A stretch of DNA of 64,000 nucleotides from positions 310,001 to 374,000 of the forward strand of contig JAPZUD010000001.1 in the NCBI GenBank assembly GCA_027533425.1, in the 5' to 3' direction. Positions 8,683 to 19,805 of the stretch are shown here, piece by piece. A program made the position numbers and the translations under genes. Below the pieces are notes generated by a model. The model was not told the origin of the DNA. It made no database searches and worked only from the letters and a program-made list of their open reading frames with translations. The stretch's first letter is position 1. Each line of letters opens with the position of its first letter. The stretch is from Beijerinckiaceae bacterium. GTDB taxonomy: Bacteria; Pseudomonadota; Alphaproteobacteria; Rhizobiales; Beijerinckiaceae.

Positions 8683-11067
8683 TCAGCCAGGCAGCAAACG
8701 CCAGGTGAAATGCGTGGCCTGCGTGATGGCGGCGTCGGAATAGAGCATCGGCACATAGGCGCCCTCGGCCCAGAGCGGCGCGAGATCGGCGTAATGCGCC
8801 GAGCGCGGATCGCCCGATTGCCCCGGCGCATTGATCGTGACGGAACGATCCAGATCCGCGAGATCCACCACCATCCGGAAGCTCGCGCCATGCGTGACGC
8901 GGAAATCCGACGGTCGGTATCCCGCATGCATCGGCGAGGAGGCCGATCCACCCTTCGGCAACGGGCCGATATCAAGGCTGCGCTCCGGGTTCCGCTGCAG
9001 CGGCGGCGAGAGAGGGTGGTCGAACTGGCCGTGATGAAGCTGCCCCCAGGCCCAGCGCGCCGGGTCATTGCCGAGCCGTTCGGTGGCATCGGCCCAGGCG
9101 GCGGTGAGGGTTTCCGCCAAAAGCCTGTCCCGGGCGGCCTCGGGCGAGGCGCCCCAGCGCGAATCCGGATACTCCAAAGCCCGGCAGATCCCCTCGACAT
9201 CGCCCGGAAGGAGCAGCTTCCGCACCGCTTCCGGCGCCAGCCTCGCCATCACCGCATGGCGGAGATGGCGGGTATACCAAAGCTCGAACAGGGCGGCCGC
9301 ACCGCTCCCCGCCGCCAGCACATGATCCCAGCCTTCCAGCAACGCGAGCGCCGGAGCGAGCGATGCCGGCGGTTCGGCCATGGCGTGCAGCAGGCTGCAG
9401 AGCCTCCGCGCCGGCACAGAGAAAGCGTCGGTCTGGAGGGCCTGGCTTTCCGTCACCCCGACTAGGTGGTTGCCGGCCAGCACCTCATGGATGCGCGTCG
9501 CCCGGCTGGCCTCGGTCCATTCGAAGCCGATCGGTATCGCCTCATGCGGCCAGTCCGCCGGCAGGTTCATTTCGTTCGCCGTCGCCACGAAGCCGGCCTC
9601 GGGATTGCGCAGGAAGGGCAGGCGCCCGGCATCGAGAAATCCGTCCCATTCATGGCTTCCATCGCCCGGAACGGGGGTCAGGCCCTTCCAGTTCCGCCTC
9701 GCCGGCATGAACCCGCCGGGCGACCAGGCGATCTCGCCCTGCCGGTCGGCATAGACGAGGTTGACCGAGGGCGAGCCCCAGCGTTCCGCACTGGCCCGGA
9801 ACGCCTCGGGCGAACGCGTCCGCAGCATGGTCAGGCTCTGGAGATAGGGCGCCGAGCCCGGCTCGAGCCAGACCGAGCGCAGGGCCACCGCGCGCGTTCC
9901 CGCCGCATTCCGCCACAGGATCGGGCCGTGATGCGAGAAGACAAGGCGGGCCTCCTGATCCGGATGGCCTTTGACAGGGATGGCCTCCTCGAGGATCGTC
10001 ATGGCCCGCCAGCTGCCGTCGAAACGGTAATGGTCCGGCCGGGCGGGGTCAGTTTCGAGGAGATAGACATCCTCCTGGTCGGCGCCGAAAATCGTCAGCC
10101 CGAACGCCGCATCGCCATTATGCCCGATCGAGAGGCCCGGGACGCAGGGCTCGCCGCCGCCGATCGCGTCGAAACCCGGTGCCTTGAGGTGCTGGATATA
10201 GCGCAGGCTGGGCAGTGAATGGGCACGATGCGGATCCGAGGCGAGGATCGGCAGCCCGGTCGGGCTGCGCGCACCGGCAATCACCCAGTTATTCGAGCCC
10301 GATGCCTCGGCATCGAACAAGACGTCGTTGAGATCATTGACCTGCCGCCAGCGCGGCGCCTCGTCGAGCCCTGCCGCCAGCCGCTCGGGCGAGAAAGTGA
10401 CATTGGCCTGCGCCAGCCGGAAGGGGAGCAACGCCTCGATCGGACAATGCTCGGCCCGGACTCCCTCGGGCAACACGGTCTCGACCGGGGGATACAGATA
10501 TTTGCGCAGCAGATCGGTCCGGACATCGGCCCCGGCAAGCACATGCAGGCGCTGAACTTCCCAGAGGGCATTGCGCGTGAGGCCATGGCTGCGGATGCGG
10601 ACGACATCCGCAGCGTCCCAACGGGCCGGGCGCGTGCCGAGCTGGGCGAATTCCGGCGGCATCAGCGTGGAATCGGCCTCGGCCAGAGTGATATAGGCGT
10701 TGATTCCTGCCGCGAAGCGCGTGCAGATCACCTCGGCATCGGGCGCATAGGCGGCCCATTCCGCCGCCATCTCGCCGCGATAGAGGAACATCCGCGCCGC
10801 CCGGTCCTGTTCGAGGAAGCCGGGCCCGAAATCCGCCGCGAGCAGGCCAAGGCCGCGCTTGCGCCAGAGATCGATCTGGAACAGCCGGTCCCGCGCCGCG
10901 TTGAACCCTTGCACAAACCAGAGATCATCGAGGCTCTCCGCCTCCAGATGCGGAATCCCCCAGCGATCGACGCGGATCCGCCCCGGCGCGGCGAGGCCGG
11001 GCACGGAGAAGGCGAGGTCGCGTTCAAGCGGCGAGGGCGGGAAAGGGCGGGTTTTCGGCGAGGACAT
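8683..11067 (-). CDS. Penicillin-acylase-family Ntn hydrolase
   Basis: The 794-residue product belongs to the penicillin amidase/acyl-homoserine-lactone acylase superfamily. These precursors cut themselves before a Ser that then becomes the N-terminal nucleophile of the beta chain. The site is clear: Gly257-Ser258 followed by Asn-Asn-Trp, with VIAGARSPTG after it. The alpha part keeps VDRWGIPHLEAESLDDLWFVQGF-like family text, of which IPHLEA and QGFNAARDRLFQ are diagnostic. The usual Sec signal is absent; the N-terminus is polar and proline-rich, so the enzyme is probably cytoplasmic. It diverges from the peptide importer that begins at 11258 and converges with the M20 peptidase. Substrates may be amides, N-acyl peptides or quorum signals. 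Confidence 0.88.
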   Translation of the reverse strand: MSSPKTRPFPPSPLERDLAFSVPGLAAPGRIRVDRWGIPHLEAESLDDLWFVQGFNAARDRLFQIDLWRKRGLGLLAADFGPGFLEQDRAARMFLYRGEMAAEWAAYAPDAEVICTRFAAGINAYITLAEADSTLMPPEFAQLGTRPARWDAADVVRIRSHGLTRNALWEVQRLHVLAGADVRTDLLRKYLYPPVETVLPEGVRAEHCPIEALLPFRLAQANVTFSPERLAAGLDEAPRWRQVNDLNDVLFDAEASGSNNWVIAGARSPTGLPILASDPHRAHSLPSLRYIQHLKAPGFDAIGGGEPCVPGLSIGHNGDAAFGLTIFGADQEDVYLLETDPARPDHYRFDGSWRAMTILEEAIPVKGHPDQEARLVFSHHGPILWRNAAGTRAVALRSVWLEPGSAPYLQSLTMLRTRSPEAFRASAERWGSPSVNLVYADRQGEIAWSPGGFMPARRNWKGLTPVPGDGSHEWDGFLDAGRLPFLRNPEAGFVATANEMNLPADWPHEAIPIGFEWTEASRATRIHEVLAGNHLVGVTESQALQTDAFSVPARRLCSLLHAMAEPPASLAPALALLEGWDHVLAAGSGAAALFELWYTRHLRHAVMARLAPEAVRKLLLPGDVEGICRALEYPDSRWGASPEAARDRLLAETLTAAWADATERLGNDPARWAWGQLHHGQFDHPLSPPLQRNPERSLDIGPLPKGGSASSPMHAGYRPSDFRVTHGASFRMVVDLADLDRSVTINAPGQSGDPRSAHYADLAPLWAEGAYVPMLYSDAAITQATHFTWRLLPG

Positions 11068-11257
11068 GGTCGGGGGAATCCGGCGAGGGGAGCTCCATCA
11101 AACCACCCCCGCCTGCGCCGCGCCACCCCCGGCACGGGGCTTGCTGGGTGTGACCCGTCTTGGTTGTTGACTCGTCAGGCTTCGCCCGCCGACACTGCGA
11201 CCAAAGTCAAAGACCGGGCCGCGTCCTGCGGTCGGGCTGTATCCGGGAGAATGTCGC
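11068..11257. other. Divergent promoter region of acylase and peptide importer genes
   Basis: This 190-base region must hold promoters for the leftward acylase gene and the rightward importer operon. A TTGACT at 11167-11172 could be a rightward -35 box, but no convincing -10 lies at the right distance. A GGGAGA ribosome binding site precedes the ATG at 11258. I see no strong palindrome. Confidence 0.3.
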
Positions 11258-12772
11258 ATGCGTCTCGTCACCCTTGCCACACTCGCGCTGGCGGCCAGCG
11301 CCAGCTTCACGCCGGTTCTGGCGCAGAAAGCGCAGAATGCCGTGCGCTTCGGCTATGATCAGGTTCCGGAAAACATCGATCCGTATTTCAACAATGTCCG
11401 GATCGGCGTCATCCTCGGCCAGCATGTCTGGGACACGCTGATCTACCGCGATCCGAACACCAACGAATACAAGGGCCAGCTGGCCAAGGCCTGGAAATGG
11501 GTCGATGACAAGACGCTCGAATTCAGCCTCCGCGAAGGCGTGAAGTTCCATAACGGCGAAGAATTCGACGCGGATGACGTCGTCTACACGCTGAATTTCG
11601 TCTCCAAGCCGGAAAACAAGGTTGTTACCCAGACCAACGTGAACTGGATCGACACCGCCGAGAAGATCGACAAATACACCGTCCGCCTGAAGCTGAAGCG
11701 GACGTTCCCCGCGGCGATCGAATATCTCGCCGGTCCGGTAGTGATCCATCCGAACGAATATTACGCGAAGGTTGGCCCGGCCGGCATGAACACCGCCGCC
11801 ATCGGCTCCGGCCCCTACAAGGTCGTCGAGCATGTCGTCGGCAAGTCGGTGCGCCTCCAGCGCAATCCGGATTACTTCAGGGACAGCCCGAAGCCGCAGC
11901 CGAAGCTGGAGCGGATCGAGGTCCGCTTCATCCCGGACCGCCAGACCCAGATGGCGGAAATGCTCGCCGGCGGGCTCGATTTCATCATGAATGTCCCGCC
12001 GGATCAGGCGGACCAGCTGAAAGCCGTGCCGCATCTCGCCGTGACCAGCGGCGAGACGATGCGGATCGTCTTCCTCAACCTCAACACCCTGCCGGATGGT
12101 CCGGCGCCGGCCTTGCGGGACATCCGAGTCCGGCAGGCGATCCAGCATGCGATCGACCGGCCGACCATGGTGAAACAGCTGGTGGGCGAGGGCGCCCGCG
12201 TTCTCAACGTGATCTGCTATCCCTCGCAATTCGGCTGCTCGGACGAGAAGGCGAAGACATTCGACTACAACCCCGCCCGCGCGAAGCAATTGCTGGCCGA
12301 AGCCGGATTCGCCAATGGCCTCGAGATGGATCTCTATGCCTATCGCGAGCGCCCGCAATCGGAAGCGATGATCAACTATCTCCGGGCCGTCGGCATCAAG
12401 GTCAACCTGCGCTTCATGCAATATGCGGCCATGCGCGAGCAGGTGCGGGGCAACAAGGCGGCGATGGCGCACCAGACCTGGGGCTCGTTCTCGGTCAACG
12501 ATACCTCCGCTTCCACGCCCGTCTATTTCGGCGGCGGTCCGGATGACATCAACAAGGATCCGCAGGTGATCGAACTGCTCAAGAAGGGCGATAACTCGGT
12601 GGATCCGGCTGTCCGAAAGGCGGCCTATGCCGATGCGCTCGGGCTGATCGCCGAGCGGGCGATGGGCGTCCCGCTCTACGCGCTCGTTACCTTCTATGTC
12701 AGCGGCAAGGGCCTCGACTACAAAACCTATGCCGACGAGATCCCCCGCTTCTGGGAAATGAGCTGGAAGTAA
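11258..12772 (+). CDS. Peptide-type ABC importer, periplasmic binding protein
   Basis: The 504-residue product is a family 5 extracellular solute-binding protein (DppA/OppA class). It has a Sec signal (MRLVTLATLALAASASFTPVLAQ). It shows the family segment WKWVDDKTLEFSLREGVKFHNGEEFDADDVVYTLN, of which VKFHNGEEFDADDV is the classic signature. Length is normal. GGGAGA precedes the ATG. It is the first gene of a complete operon with two permeases and two ATPases and captures the substrate in the periplasm. Family 5 proteins bind peptides, opines, nickel or oligosaccharides, so the ligand is open. The adjoining peptidase and acylase favour a peptide or amide. Confidence 0.92.
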   Translation: MRLVTLATLALAASASFTPVLAQKAQNAVRFGYDQVPENIDPYFNNVRIGVILGQHVWDTLIYRDPNTNEYKGQLAKAWKWVDDKTLEFSLREGVKFHNGEEFDADDVVYTLNFVSKPENKVVTQTNVNWIDTAEKIDKYTVRLKLKRTFPAAIEYLAGPVVIHPNEYYAKVGPAGMNTAAIGSGPYKVVEHVVGKSVRLQRNPDYFRDSPKPQPKLERIEVRFIPDRQTQMAEMLAGGLDFIMNVPPDQADQLKAVPHLAVTSGETMRIVFLNLNTLPDGPAPALRDIRVRQAIQHAIDRPTMVKQLVGEGARVLNVICYPSQFGCSDEKAKTFDYNPARAKQLLAEAGFANGLEMDLYAYRERPQSEAMINYLRAVGIKVNLRFMQYAAMREQVRGNKAAMAHQTWGSFSVNDTSASTPVYFGGGPDDINKDPQVIELLKKGDNSVDPAVRKAAYADALGLIAERAMGVPLYALVTFYVSGKGLDYKTYADEIPRFWEMSWK

Positions 12773-12776
12773 CGGG

Positions 12777-13694
12777 GTGCTCGGCTACGCCCTCAAGCGT
12801 CTCGGGCTGGCCCTGCTGGTCGCGCTCGCGGTTTCGGCCGCGAGCTTCGTCCTGCTGCGTCTGTCCGGCGATGTCGCGCTGGCCATTGCCGGCGAGGGCG
12901 CCCGCGCCGAGGATATCGATCTCGTCCGCAAGACCTATGGGCTCGATCGGCCCCTGTTGATTCAGTATGGCGACTGGCTTTTCCGCACGCTGTCGGGCGA
13001 TTTCGGCCAGTCGCTCTATTTCAAGACCGGCGTGACCGGCCTGATCCGCGAGAAGATCGGCGTGACGCTGGTCCTCGCCTTCGCCTCGCTGGCTTTGGCC
13101 CTCGCCATGGCGATTCCGCTGGGCGTACTGGCGGCACTCTTCCCCAATACCTGGATCGACCGGCTCAGCCTGGCCCTGGCTGTCGCGGGGCAGGCCCTGC
13201 CGAATTTCTTCTTCGCGCTGGTTCTGGTGATGATCTTCTCGATCAAGCTGCGCTGGCTGCCCGTTTCCGGCTCCGACACCTGGGCGCATTTCGTCCTGCC
13301 GACCCTCTCGCTGGGTCTCTATATCACGCCGCCTTTCATGCGGCTGATCCGCGCCGGGATGATCGAGGTTCTGGCGGCAGATTACATCCGCACCGCGCGG
13401 GCCAAGGGGCTTTCGCCCCGCAGCGTCGTGCTCAAGCATGCCCTGCGCAATGCGCTTGTGCCGGTCGTGGCGCTCGCCGCCGTGCAGCTCGGCTTCCTGC
13501 TGGGCGGTTCGATCGTGATCGAGACGATCTTCGCCCTCGATGGCCTCGGCTATCTCGCCTACCAGTCGATCACCCACAAGGATTTCCCGGTCACGCAGGC
13601 GGTTCTGCTCATCCTCTCGGTAGCCTATGTGCTGCTGACGCTCTGTGCCGATCTGGTCAATGCCTGGATCGATCCCCGCCTGAGGGTGGCGTGA
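12777..13694 (+). CDS. Peptide-type ABC importer permease (DppB type)
   Basis: The 305-residue inner-membrane protein forms half of the translocation channel. It begins with the DppB-type N-terminal helix (LGYALKRLGLALLVALAV). It has the inner-membrane coupling segment EVLAADYIRTARAKGLSPRSVVLKHALRNAL, whose ARAKGL core docks onto the ATPase. About six membrane helices are visible. The start is GTG at 12777, four bases after the binding-protein stop. The 3' end overlaps the next permease gene by four bases (ATGA), so the pair is co-translated. Confidence 0.92.
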   Translation: MLGYALKRLGLALLVALAVSAASFVLLRLSGDVALAIAGEGARAEDIDLVRKTYGLDRPLLIQYGDWLFRTLSGDFGQSLYFKTGVTGLIREKIGVTLVLAFASLALALAMAIPLGVLAALFPNTWIDRLSLALAVAGQALPNFFFALVLVMIFSIKLRWLPVSGSDTWAHFVLPTLSLGLYITPPFMRLIRAGMIEVLAADYIRTARAKGLSPRSVVLKHALRNALVPVVALAAVQLGFLLGGSIVIETIFALDGLGYLAYQSITHKDFPVTQAVLLILSVAYVLLTLCADLVNAWIDPRLRVA

Positions 13695-14592
13695 TGGCCG
13701 GGCTCGCGGGAACAGGCGCCGTGGCTGCGCCGCCGGAACTCTCGCAGCGGGCCTTGCTCTGGCGCCGCATGCGCGGGCACAAGGGCTTCCTCGCCGGGGC
13801 CATCCTGCTGGCGATCATCGTCCTGGCCTCCGTGCTGGCCCCCTGGCTCGCCCCGCATGATCCCTATGCGCAGGACCTGACGAAGCGGATGATCCCGCCG
13901 ATCTGGGAAGCGCGCGGCCAATGGGTCCATCCGCTCGGCACCGACAATCTCGGCCGCGATTATCTCTCCCGCGTGCTCTGGGGCGGACAGATCTCGCTGC
14001 TGATCGGCCTGTCGGTCATGGTGATTTCGGGTCTGATCGGCGCCGGGCTCGGCCTGGCCGCCGGCTATTTCGGCGGCCGGATCGACCTTGCCATCACCTT
14101 CATCATCACCACGCGCCTCGCCTTGCCGGTTGTGCTGGTGGCGCTTGCCGTGGTCGCGATGATCTCCGGCTCGCTGCTGGTCGTGATCCTGATCCTCGGC
14201 CTGCTGAAATGGGATCGCTTCGCCGTGGTCATGCGCTCGGCCACGCAGCAGGTGAGGGGGCTCGACTATGTCGCGGCCGCCGAGGCTGCCGGCGCCTCGA
14301 CACCGCGGATCATCCTGCGCGAAGTGCTGCCGAACGTGGCCCCGCAGCTGATCGTCGTCGCGACGGTGGAAGCCGCCAGCGCCATCCTGCTGGAAGCGGC
14401 CCTGTCCTTCCTCGGCCTCGGCGTGCAGCCGCCCCTGCCAAGCTGGGGGCTGATGATCTCCGAGGCCAAGGCCTATATGTTCTTCTCGTTCTGGTTGATC
14501 GCCATCCCCGGCTCCGCGCTTGCCCTGCTGGTCCTGGCGATCAACCTCGTCGGCGACGGCCTGCGCGACGTGCTTGCCCCGGATGGCCGCGC

Positions 14593-14596
<4 letters not shown>
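13691..14596 (+). CDS. Peptide-type ABC importer permease (DppC type)
   Basis: The 301-residue partner permease has an N-terminal cytoplasmic stretch, a first helix (GAILLAIIVLASVLAPWLA) and the DppC-type motif HPLGTDNLGRDYLSRVLWG. The ATPase-docking segment is DYVAAAEAAGASTPRIILREVLPN, and the typical SFLGLGVQPPLPSWGLMI follows. These features place it firmly in the DppC/OppC family. It overlaps both neighbours by four bases and is expected to pair with the permease encoded just upstream. Confidence 0.93.
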
Positions 14597-15554
<958 letters not shown>

Positions 15555-15558
<4 letters not shown>

Positions 15559-16535
15559 CAATCCTGCTCGAAGCCCGGAATGTCACGCGTAGCTTCACGG
15601 TCAGCCGGGGACTCTTCGCGCCGAAGCGCCGGCTCAACGCGGTCAACGGGGTGTCTCTTGCCGTTGAGGAAGGCGAGATCCTCGCCATTGTGGGCGAAAG
15701 CGGCTGCGGCAAATCCACCCTCGCGCGGATGCTGCTGGGCCTGCTGCCGGCCAGTTCCGGCGAGATCCGGCTCGGCGGGCAGGACATGCGCAGCATGGGC
15801 CGGCTCGATATCGCCCGCCGTGTCCAGCCCGTTTTCCAGGATCCGTATTCCTCGCTCAATCCGCGACGCCGCATTGCCGAGATCGTGGCCCTGCCGATGG
15901 AAGTTCAGGGCACGGCCGATGCCGCCACCTGCCGCCGGGCGGCGCTCGAGATGCTGGAACGCGTCGGCCTGCCGGAACGCTTCGCCCAGGCCTATCCGGC
16001 CCAGCTTTCCGGCGGGCAGCGCCAGCGCGTCGCCATCGCCCGCGCACTGGTCATGCGGCCGGAACTGGTGATCTGCGACGAACCAACCTCGGCGCTCGAC
16101 GTCTCGGTGCAATCGCAGATCCTGAACCTGCTGATGGATCTCCGGCACGATTTTGGCATAACCTTCGTCTTCATCAGCCATAATCTCGCGGTGGTCGAGC
16201 ATATCGCCAGCCGCGTCGCGGTGATGTATCTCGGGCAGGTGGTGGAACAGGCGGAGACGGCGGCCCTGTTCGAGCGCCCGCGCCATCCCTACACGCAAGC
16301 CTTGCTCGCCTCGGCCCTGACGCCGGAGCCCGGCCTCGGCATTCCGGATACGGGGCTCGGCCTCGCCTTTCCCGATCCGCTCGCGCCGCCGCCGGGCTGC
16401 CCGTTCCATCCGCGCTGCCCGCAGCGCCTCGCCCGATGTGACAAGGTTGTGCCGCCTGTCTTCGAGGACGAGGAGGGAGGCCGCGTGGCCTGCCACCTCG
16501 TCGCTCAGCCGCCGGGCACCAGCGTCACGCCGTAA
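15555..16535 (+). CDS. Peptide-type ABC importer ATPase (DppF type)
   Basis: The 326-residue second ATPase has Walker [11 protein letters not shown]-loop PVFQDPYSSLNPRRRI, signature [15 protein letters not shown], Walker B LVICDEPTSALDVS and the C-terminal cysteine segment CPFHPRCPQRLARC common in DppF/OppF. The ATG at 15555 overlaps the DppD stop by four bases. Its last 31 bases overlap, on the opposite strand, the end of the leftward importer ATPase gene at 16505. The two operons therefore converge with no space for a separate terminator. Confidence 0.93.
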
Positions 16536-17581
16536 TCGGCAAAAGCCAGCAAGACCGGCTGCCCTTCCGGCATGATCTCGCGCGTGCCATGGCGCGTCAC
16601 GTAGAATTCCCCTGCCTCGGTGGCGATCTCGAGATCGAGGTGATTACCGAGATAGGCGCATTTCCGGATGGTGCCGGGCAGCAGGTTGGGGCCACCGGGC
16701 TCGACGATCAGCAACGATTCCGGCCGGATCGCCATCTTCGCCTTGCCCGGCTTCATGCCGCGGGCCGGCAGCGACAGCGTGACCGGGCCCAGCCGCACCT
16801 CGGCACGGTCGCCGGTGACCGTGACGATCTCCACATCGACAAGGTTCGCATCGCCGATGAAATCGGCCACGAACACATCTGCCGGCTCCTCGTAGAGCTG
16901 CCGGGGTGCGCCTTCCTGCGCGATCACGGCATTCGACATCACGATGATCCGGTCGGACACGGCCAGAGCCTCTTCCTGATCATGCGTCACATAGGCGACC
17001 GTCAGGTTCAGCTTCCGCTGCAGGTCGCGGATCTCCTCGCGCATGCGGCGGCGCAGCTTGGCATCGAGGTTCGACAGCGGCTCGTCGAAAAGCAGCACCT
17101 GCGGTTCCAGCACCAGTGCCCGCGCCACGGCGACACGTTGCTGCTGGCCGCCCGACAATTCGGAGGGGAGGCGTTCCTCGTAGCCCTTCATGCCGACGAC
17201 GGCCAGCTTCTCGCGCGCCATTTCGTGCGCCTGCGCCTTGGGCAGGCGTTTCACGGTCGGGCCATAGGCAACGTTTTCCAGCACGGTCATGTGCGGGAAC
17301 AGCGCATAGGACTGGAACACCATGCTGACATCGCGATCCGCTGCCGAGAGCCGCGTCACATCCTTGCCGCCGATCAGGATCTGGCCCTCGCTGGCCATTT
17401 CCAGCCCGGCGATCATGCGCAGGGTCGTCGTCTTGCCGCAGCCCGAGGGGCCGAGCAGCGTGACAAGCGAACCCGCCTCGATGGTGAAGCTTATATCGTT
17501 GACCGCCGTGACGCTGCCATAACGCTTGGTCACGTTGCGGAATTCCACCGATGCCGGTCCTGCCTTCTGCATCACACCCAT
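16505..17581 (-). CDS. ABC importer ATPase, ferric/AfuC-PotA type
   Basis: The 358-residue ATPase has Walker A GPSGCGKTT, Q-loop MVFQSYALFPHMTV, signature LSGGQQQRVAVARAL, Walker [16 protein letters not shown] and switch VTHDQEEALAVSD. A C-terminal TOBE-like domain follows from about residue 240. This set fits the FbpC/AfuC/PotA group. It is the last gene of a leftward run that starts with the SDR at 23543 and contains iolG and an inositol monophosphatase gene. The permease gene ends one base upstream. It would energise the importer formed with the products of 17583-19781 and 19806-20843. Confidence 0.9.
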   Translation of the reverse strand: MGVMQKAGPASVEFRNVTKRYGSVTAVNDISFTIEAGSLVTLLGPSGCGKTTTLRMIAGLEMASEGQILIGGKDVTRLSAADRDVSMVFQSYALFPHMTVLENVAYGPTVKRLPKAQAHEMAREKLAVVGMKGYEERLPSELSGGQQQRVAVARALVLEPQVLLFDEPLSNLDAKLRRRMREEIRDLQRKLNLTVAYVTHDQEEALAVSDRIIVMSNAVIAQEGAPRQLYEEPADVFVADFIGDANLVDVEIVTVTGDRAEVRLGPVTLSLPARGMKPGKAKMAIRPESLLIVEPGGPNLLPGTIRKCAYLGNHLDLEIATEAGEFYVTRHGTREIMPEGQPVLLAFADYGVTLVPGG

Positions 17582-17582
17582 C

Positions 17583-19781
17583 CTAAGCGCCTGCCACGAC
17601 CGGCGCAGGGCCGGATTCGGTTGTCCGCCGTCCGAGCCTGCGCTCGCCGACGCCGAACTGGATAATCGCGATCCCCAGCGCCATCACCACGATGAGCACG
17701 GAGGAATAGGCGATGGCCAGCCCGAATTCGCCGGCCTCGACCCGGCCGACAATATAGGCCGTGGCGAGGTTGTATTCGGCGGAGACAAGGAAGATCACCG
17801 CGCTGACCGCCGTCATCGCCCGCACGAAGGAATAGACCAGGGCCGCCACGAGGGCCGGCCGCAGCAGTGGCAGAAGCACGCGCCAGAGCGTCGTTGCCGA
17901 GCGGGCGCTCAGCGTGGCCGAGGCCTCGTCAAGACTCTTGTCGATCTGCGACAGGCCCGCAATGCCCGACCGCACGCCAACCGGCATGTTGCGGAAAATG
18001 AAGGCGATCACGAGGATCAAACCCGTGCCGGTCATCTCGATAGGCGGGACGTTGAAGGCGAGGATATAGGCCACGCCGATCACGGTGCCGGGAATGGCGA
18101 AGGACAGCATGGTCGAGAACTCGAGGGCCGCGCGCCCCTGGAAGGTCTGGCGCTTGAGGAGATAGGCCGCCAGCAGCCCGACAATGGCTGTCAGCGGCGC
18201 CGAGACGGCGGCCAGCTTCACCGTGGTGAAGAAGGAATCCCAGGCGGCACCCTCGAAATAGAGCCCGCGGCTGAAATCAATCCGGAAGCCGGTCAGGAAA
18301 TGCTCCAGCGTGGGCGTGTAGTCCCGCCCCATCGACTTCACGAAGCCGCCGGTCAGGATGATGACATAGATCACCACCGTCAGGATCACCCAGGGGATGA
18401 CGGTGGCCGAGGCCAGCCAGCTCACCCGGCGGGGCAGGGGTGTCGGCAGGCCGGCATCGCCCTTGCCGGTCAGGGTTGTGTAGGATTTCTTGCCGAGCCA
18501 GCGCTGCTGCAACCAGAAGGCGCCAAGCGTGAAGGACAGCAGCACGAGCGCAAGCACCGCGGCCTGCCCCTCGTTATGGGCGGCCCCGACCACGGCGAAG
18601 AAGATCTTGGTCGAAAGCACCTCGAAATTCCCGCCCAGCACCAGCGGATTGCCGAAATCGGCCATGCTCTCGACGAAGCCGATCAGGAACGCATTGGCGA
18701 TGCCCGGCCGCAGCAGGGGCCAGGTCACCGTCGAGAAGGTTTCCCAGCGCCGGGCGCCAAGTGTCTGCGACGCTTCCTCGAGGCTTGGCGAGATCCCCTG
18801 AACCACGCCGATCAGCACTAGGAAGGCGATCGGCGCGAAGGCGAGGACCTGGGCCAGCAATACGCCCGGCAGGCCATAGATCCAGCGCGTGCGCGGCACG
18901 TCGAACCATTCGTAGAGGAAATTCGAGACAAGCCCGGTCCGGCCGAAGAGCAGGATCAGCGCCAGCCCGATAACGAAGGGCGGCGTGATGATCGGCAGCA
19001 CGGTCAGGGCCCGGAGCAGCCATTTTGCCGGCATGCCCGTCCGCAGGATCAGCAGCGCCGAGGCAAGGCCGAGCAGCGTGGTGATTGCCCCGCAGAGAAC
19101 GGCCAGAAGAAGCGTGTTCCAGGCCACGCCGCAGCTGACATCCCGCGTCAGGCAGCCCAGCCCCCAGATGGAGGAATCGAGGAACCGGTCGAGGAAGGCA
19201 CCGGGATCGACCCTGCCGGCTTCGCCGATCAGCGCGCCTTTCAGCACCGTCACGACCGGAAAGAAGATGAAGAGGCCGATCATCAGGATCAGCAGCCCGA
19301 TCATCGAGCACGTGAAGACATCGCCCCGGCAGAAGCCGCGATAGGCGAGGCCATGGCAGAAGAGCAGCAACATCCCGACAATCGTGACGAGCGCACCCGG
19401 CCCCATCCCCGCTTGCGCGGCGCCTTGGCCCCCGAACAGCGCCGCGAGCCACGGAATGCCCTGTCCGCGCAGGGTGATCGCGAAACCCTGCATGAAGAAC
19501 AGGAGAAAGCCCGCCGCCCCGGCAAGCAGGAGGATCGAGGCCGCCCGCTGCTCGTCCTGCTTCGGCCAGGCCAGGCCAGCCATCAGGAGCATCGCCCCGC
19601 CGGGCAGCAGCCAGGGGGCGGCGCCGGAAAGCCCGAGCGCCAGCGCGCTGCCGCCCTTGCCGAACGGGTAGCCTGACAGCCAGCCAAGCGACGCCAGGCC
19701 CATCCCCTCGGTGAAATACCAGGGGAGGAGCCCGAAGCCACACCAGGCCAGCAGATACAGCAGGCGGGTCGAGGGCCGCAT
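17583..19781 (-). CDS. ABC importer permease with two channel domains (FbpB/AfuB type)
   Basis: The 732-residue membrane protein carries both channel halves in one chain. ATPase-docking segments are visible in each half: EEASQTLGARRWETFSTVTWPLLRPG near the middle and DEASATLSARSATTLWRVLLPLLRPALV near the C-terminus. Extra hydrophobic helices precede the first half (residues 1-150), making it longer than a minimal FbpB. Such fused permeases occur with ferric-iron, phosphonate and hexose-phosphate (AfuABC) importers. Its operon partners are inositol genes, which favours an organic phosphate over iron; that is inference. Confidence 0.9.
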   Translation of the reverse strand: MRPSTRLLYLLAWCGFGLLPWYFTEGMGLASLGWLSGYPFGKGGSALALGLSGAAPWLLPGGAMLLMAGLAWPKQDEQRAASILLLAGAAGFLLFFMQGFAITLRGQGIPWLAALFGGQGAAQAGMGPGALVTIVGMLLLFCHGLAYRGFCRGDVFTCSMIGLLILMIGLFIFFPVVTVLKGALIGEAGRVDPGAFLDRFLDSSIWGLGCLTRDVSCGVAWNTLLLAVLCGAITTLLGLASALLILRTGMPAKWLLRALTVLPIITPPFVIGLALILLFGRTGLVSNFLYEWFDVPRTRWIYGLPGVLLAQVLAFAPIAFLVLIGVVQGISPSLEEASQTLGARRWETFSTVTWPLLRPGIANAFLIGFVESMADFGNPLVLGGNFEVLSTKIFFAVVGAAHNEGQAAVLALVLLSFTLGAFWLQQRWLGKKSYTTLTGKGDAGLPTPLPRRVSWLASATVIPWVILTVVIYVIILTGGFVKSMGRDYTPTLEHFLTGFRIDFSRGLYFEGAAWDSFFTTVKLAAVSAPLTAIVGLLAAYLLKRQTFQGRAALEFSTMLSFAIPGTVIGVAYILAFNVPPIEMTGTGLILVIAFIFRNMPVGVRSGIAGLSQIDKSLDEASATLSARSATTLWRVLLPLLRPALVAALVYSFVRAMTAVSAVIFLVSAEYNLATAYIVGRVEAGEFGLAIAYSSVLIVVMALGIAIIQFGVGERRLGRRTTESGPAPVVAGA

Positions 19782-19805
19782 CGCAACCTTCCGGACAGGG
19801 CCGGG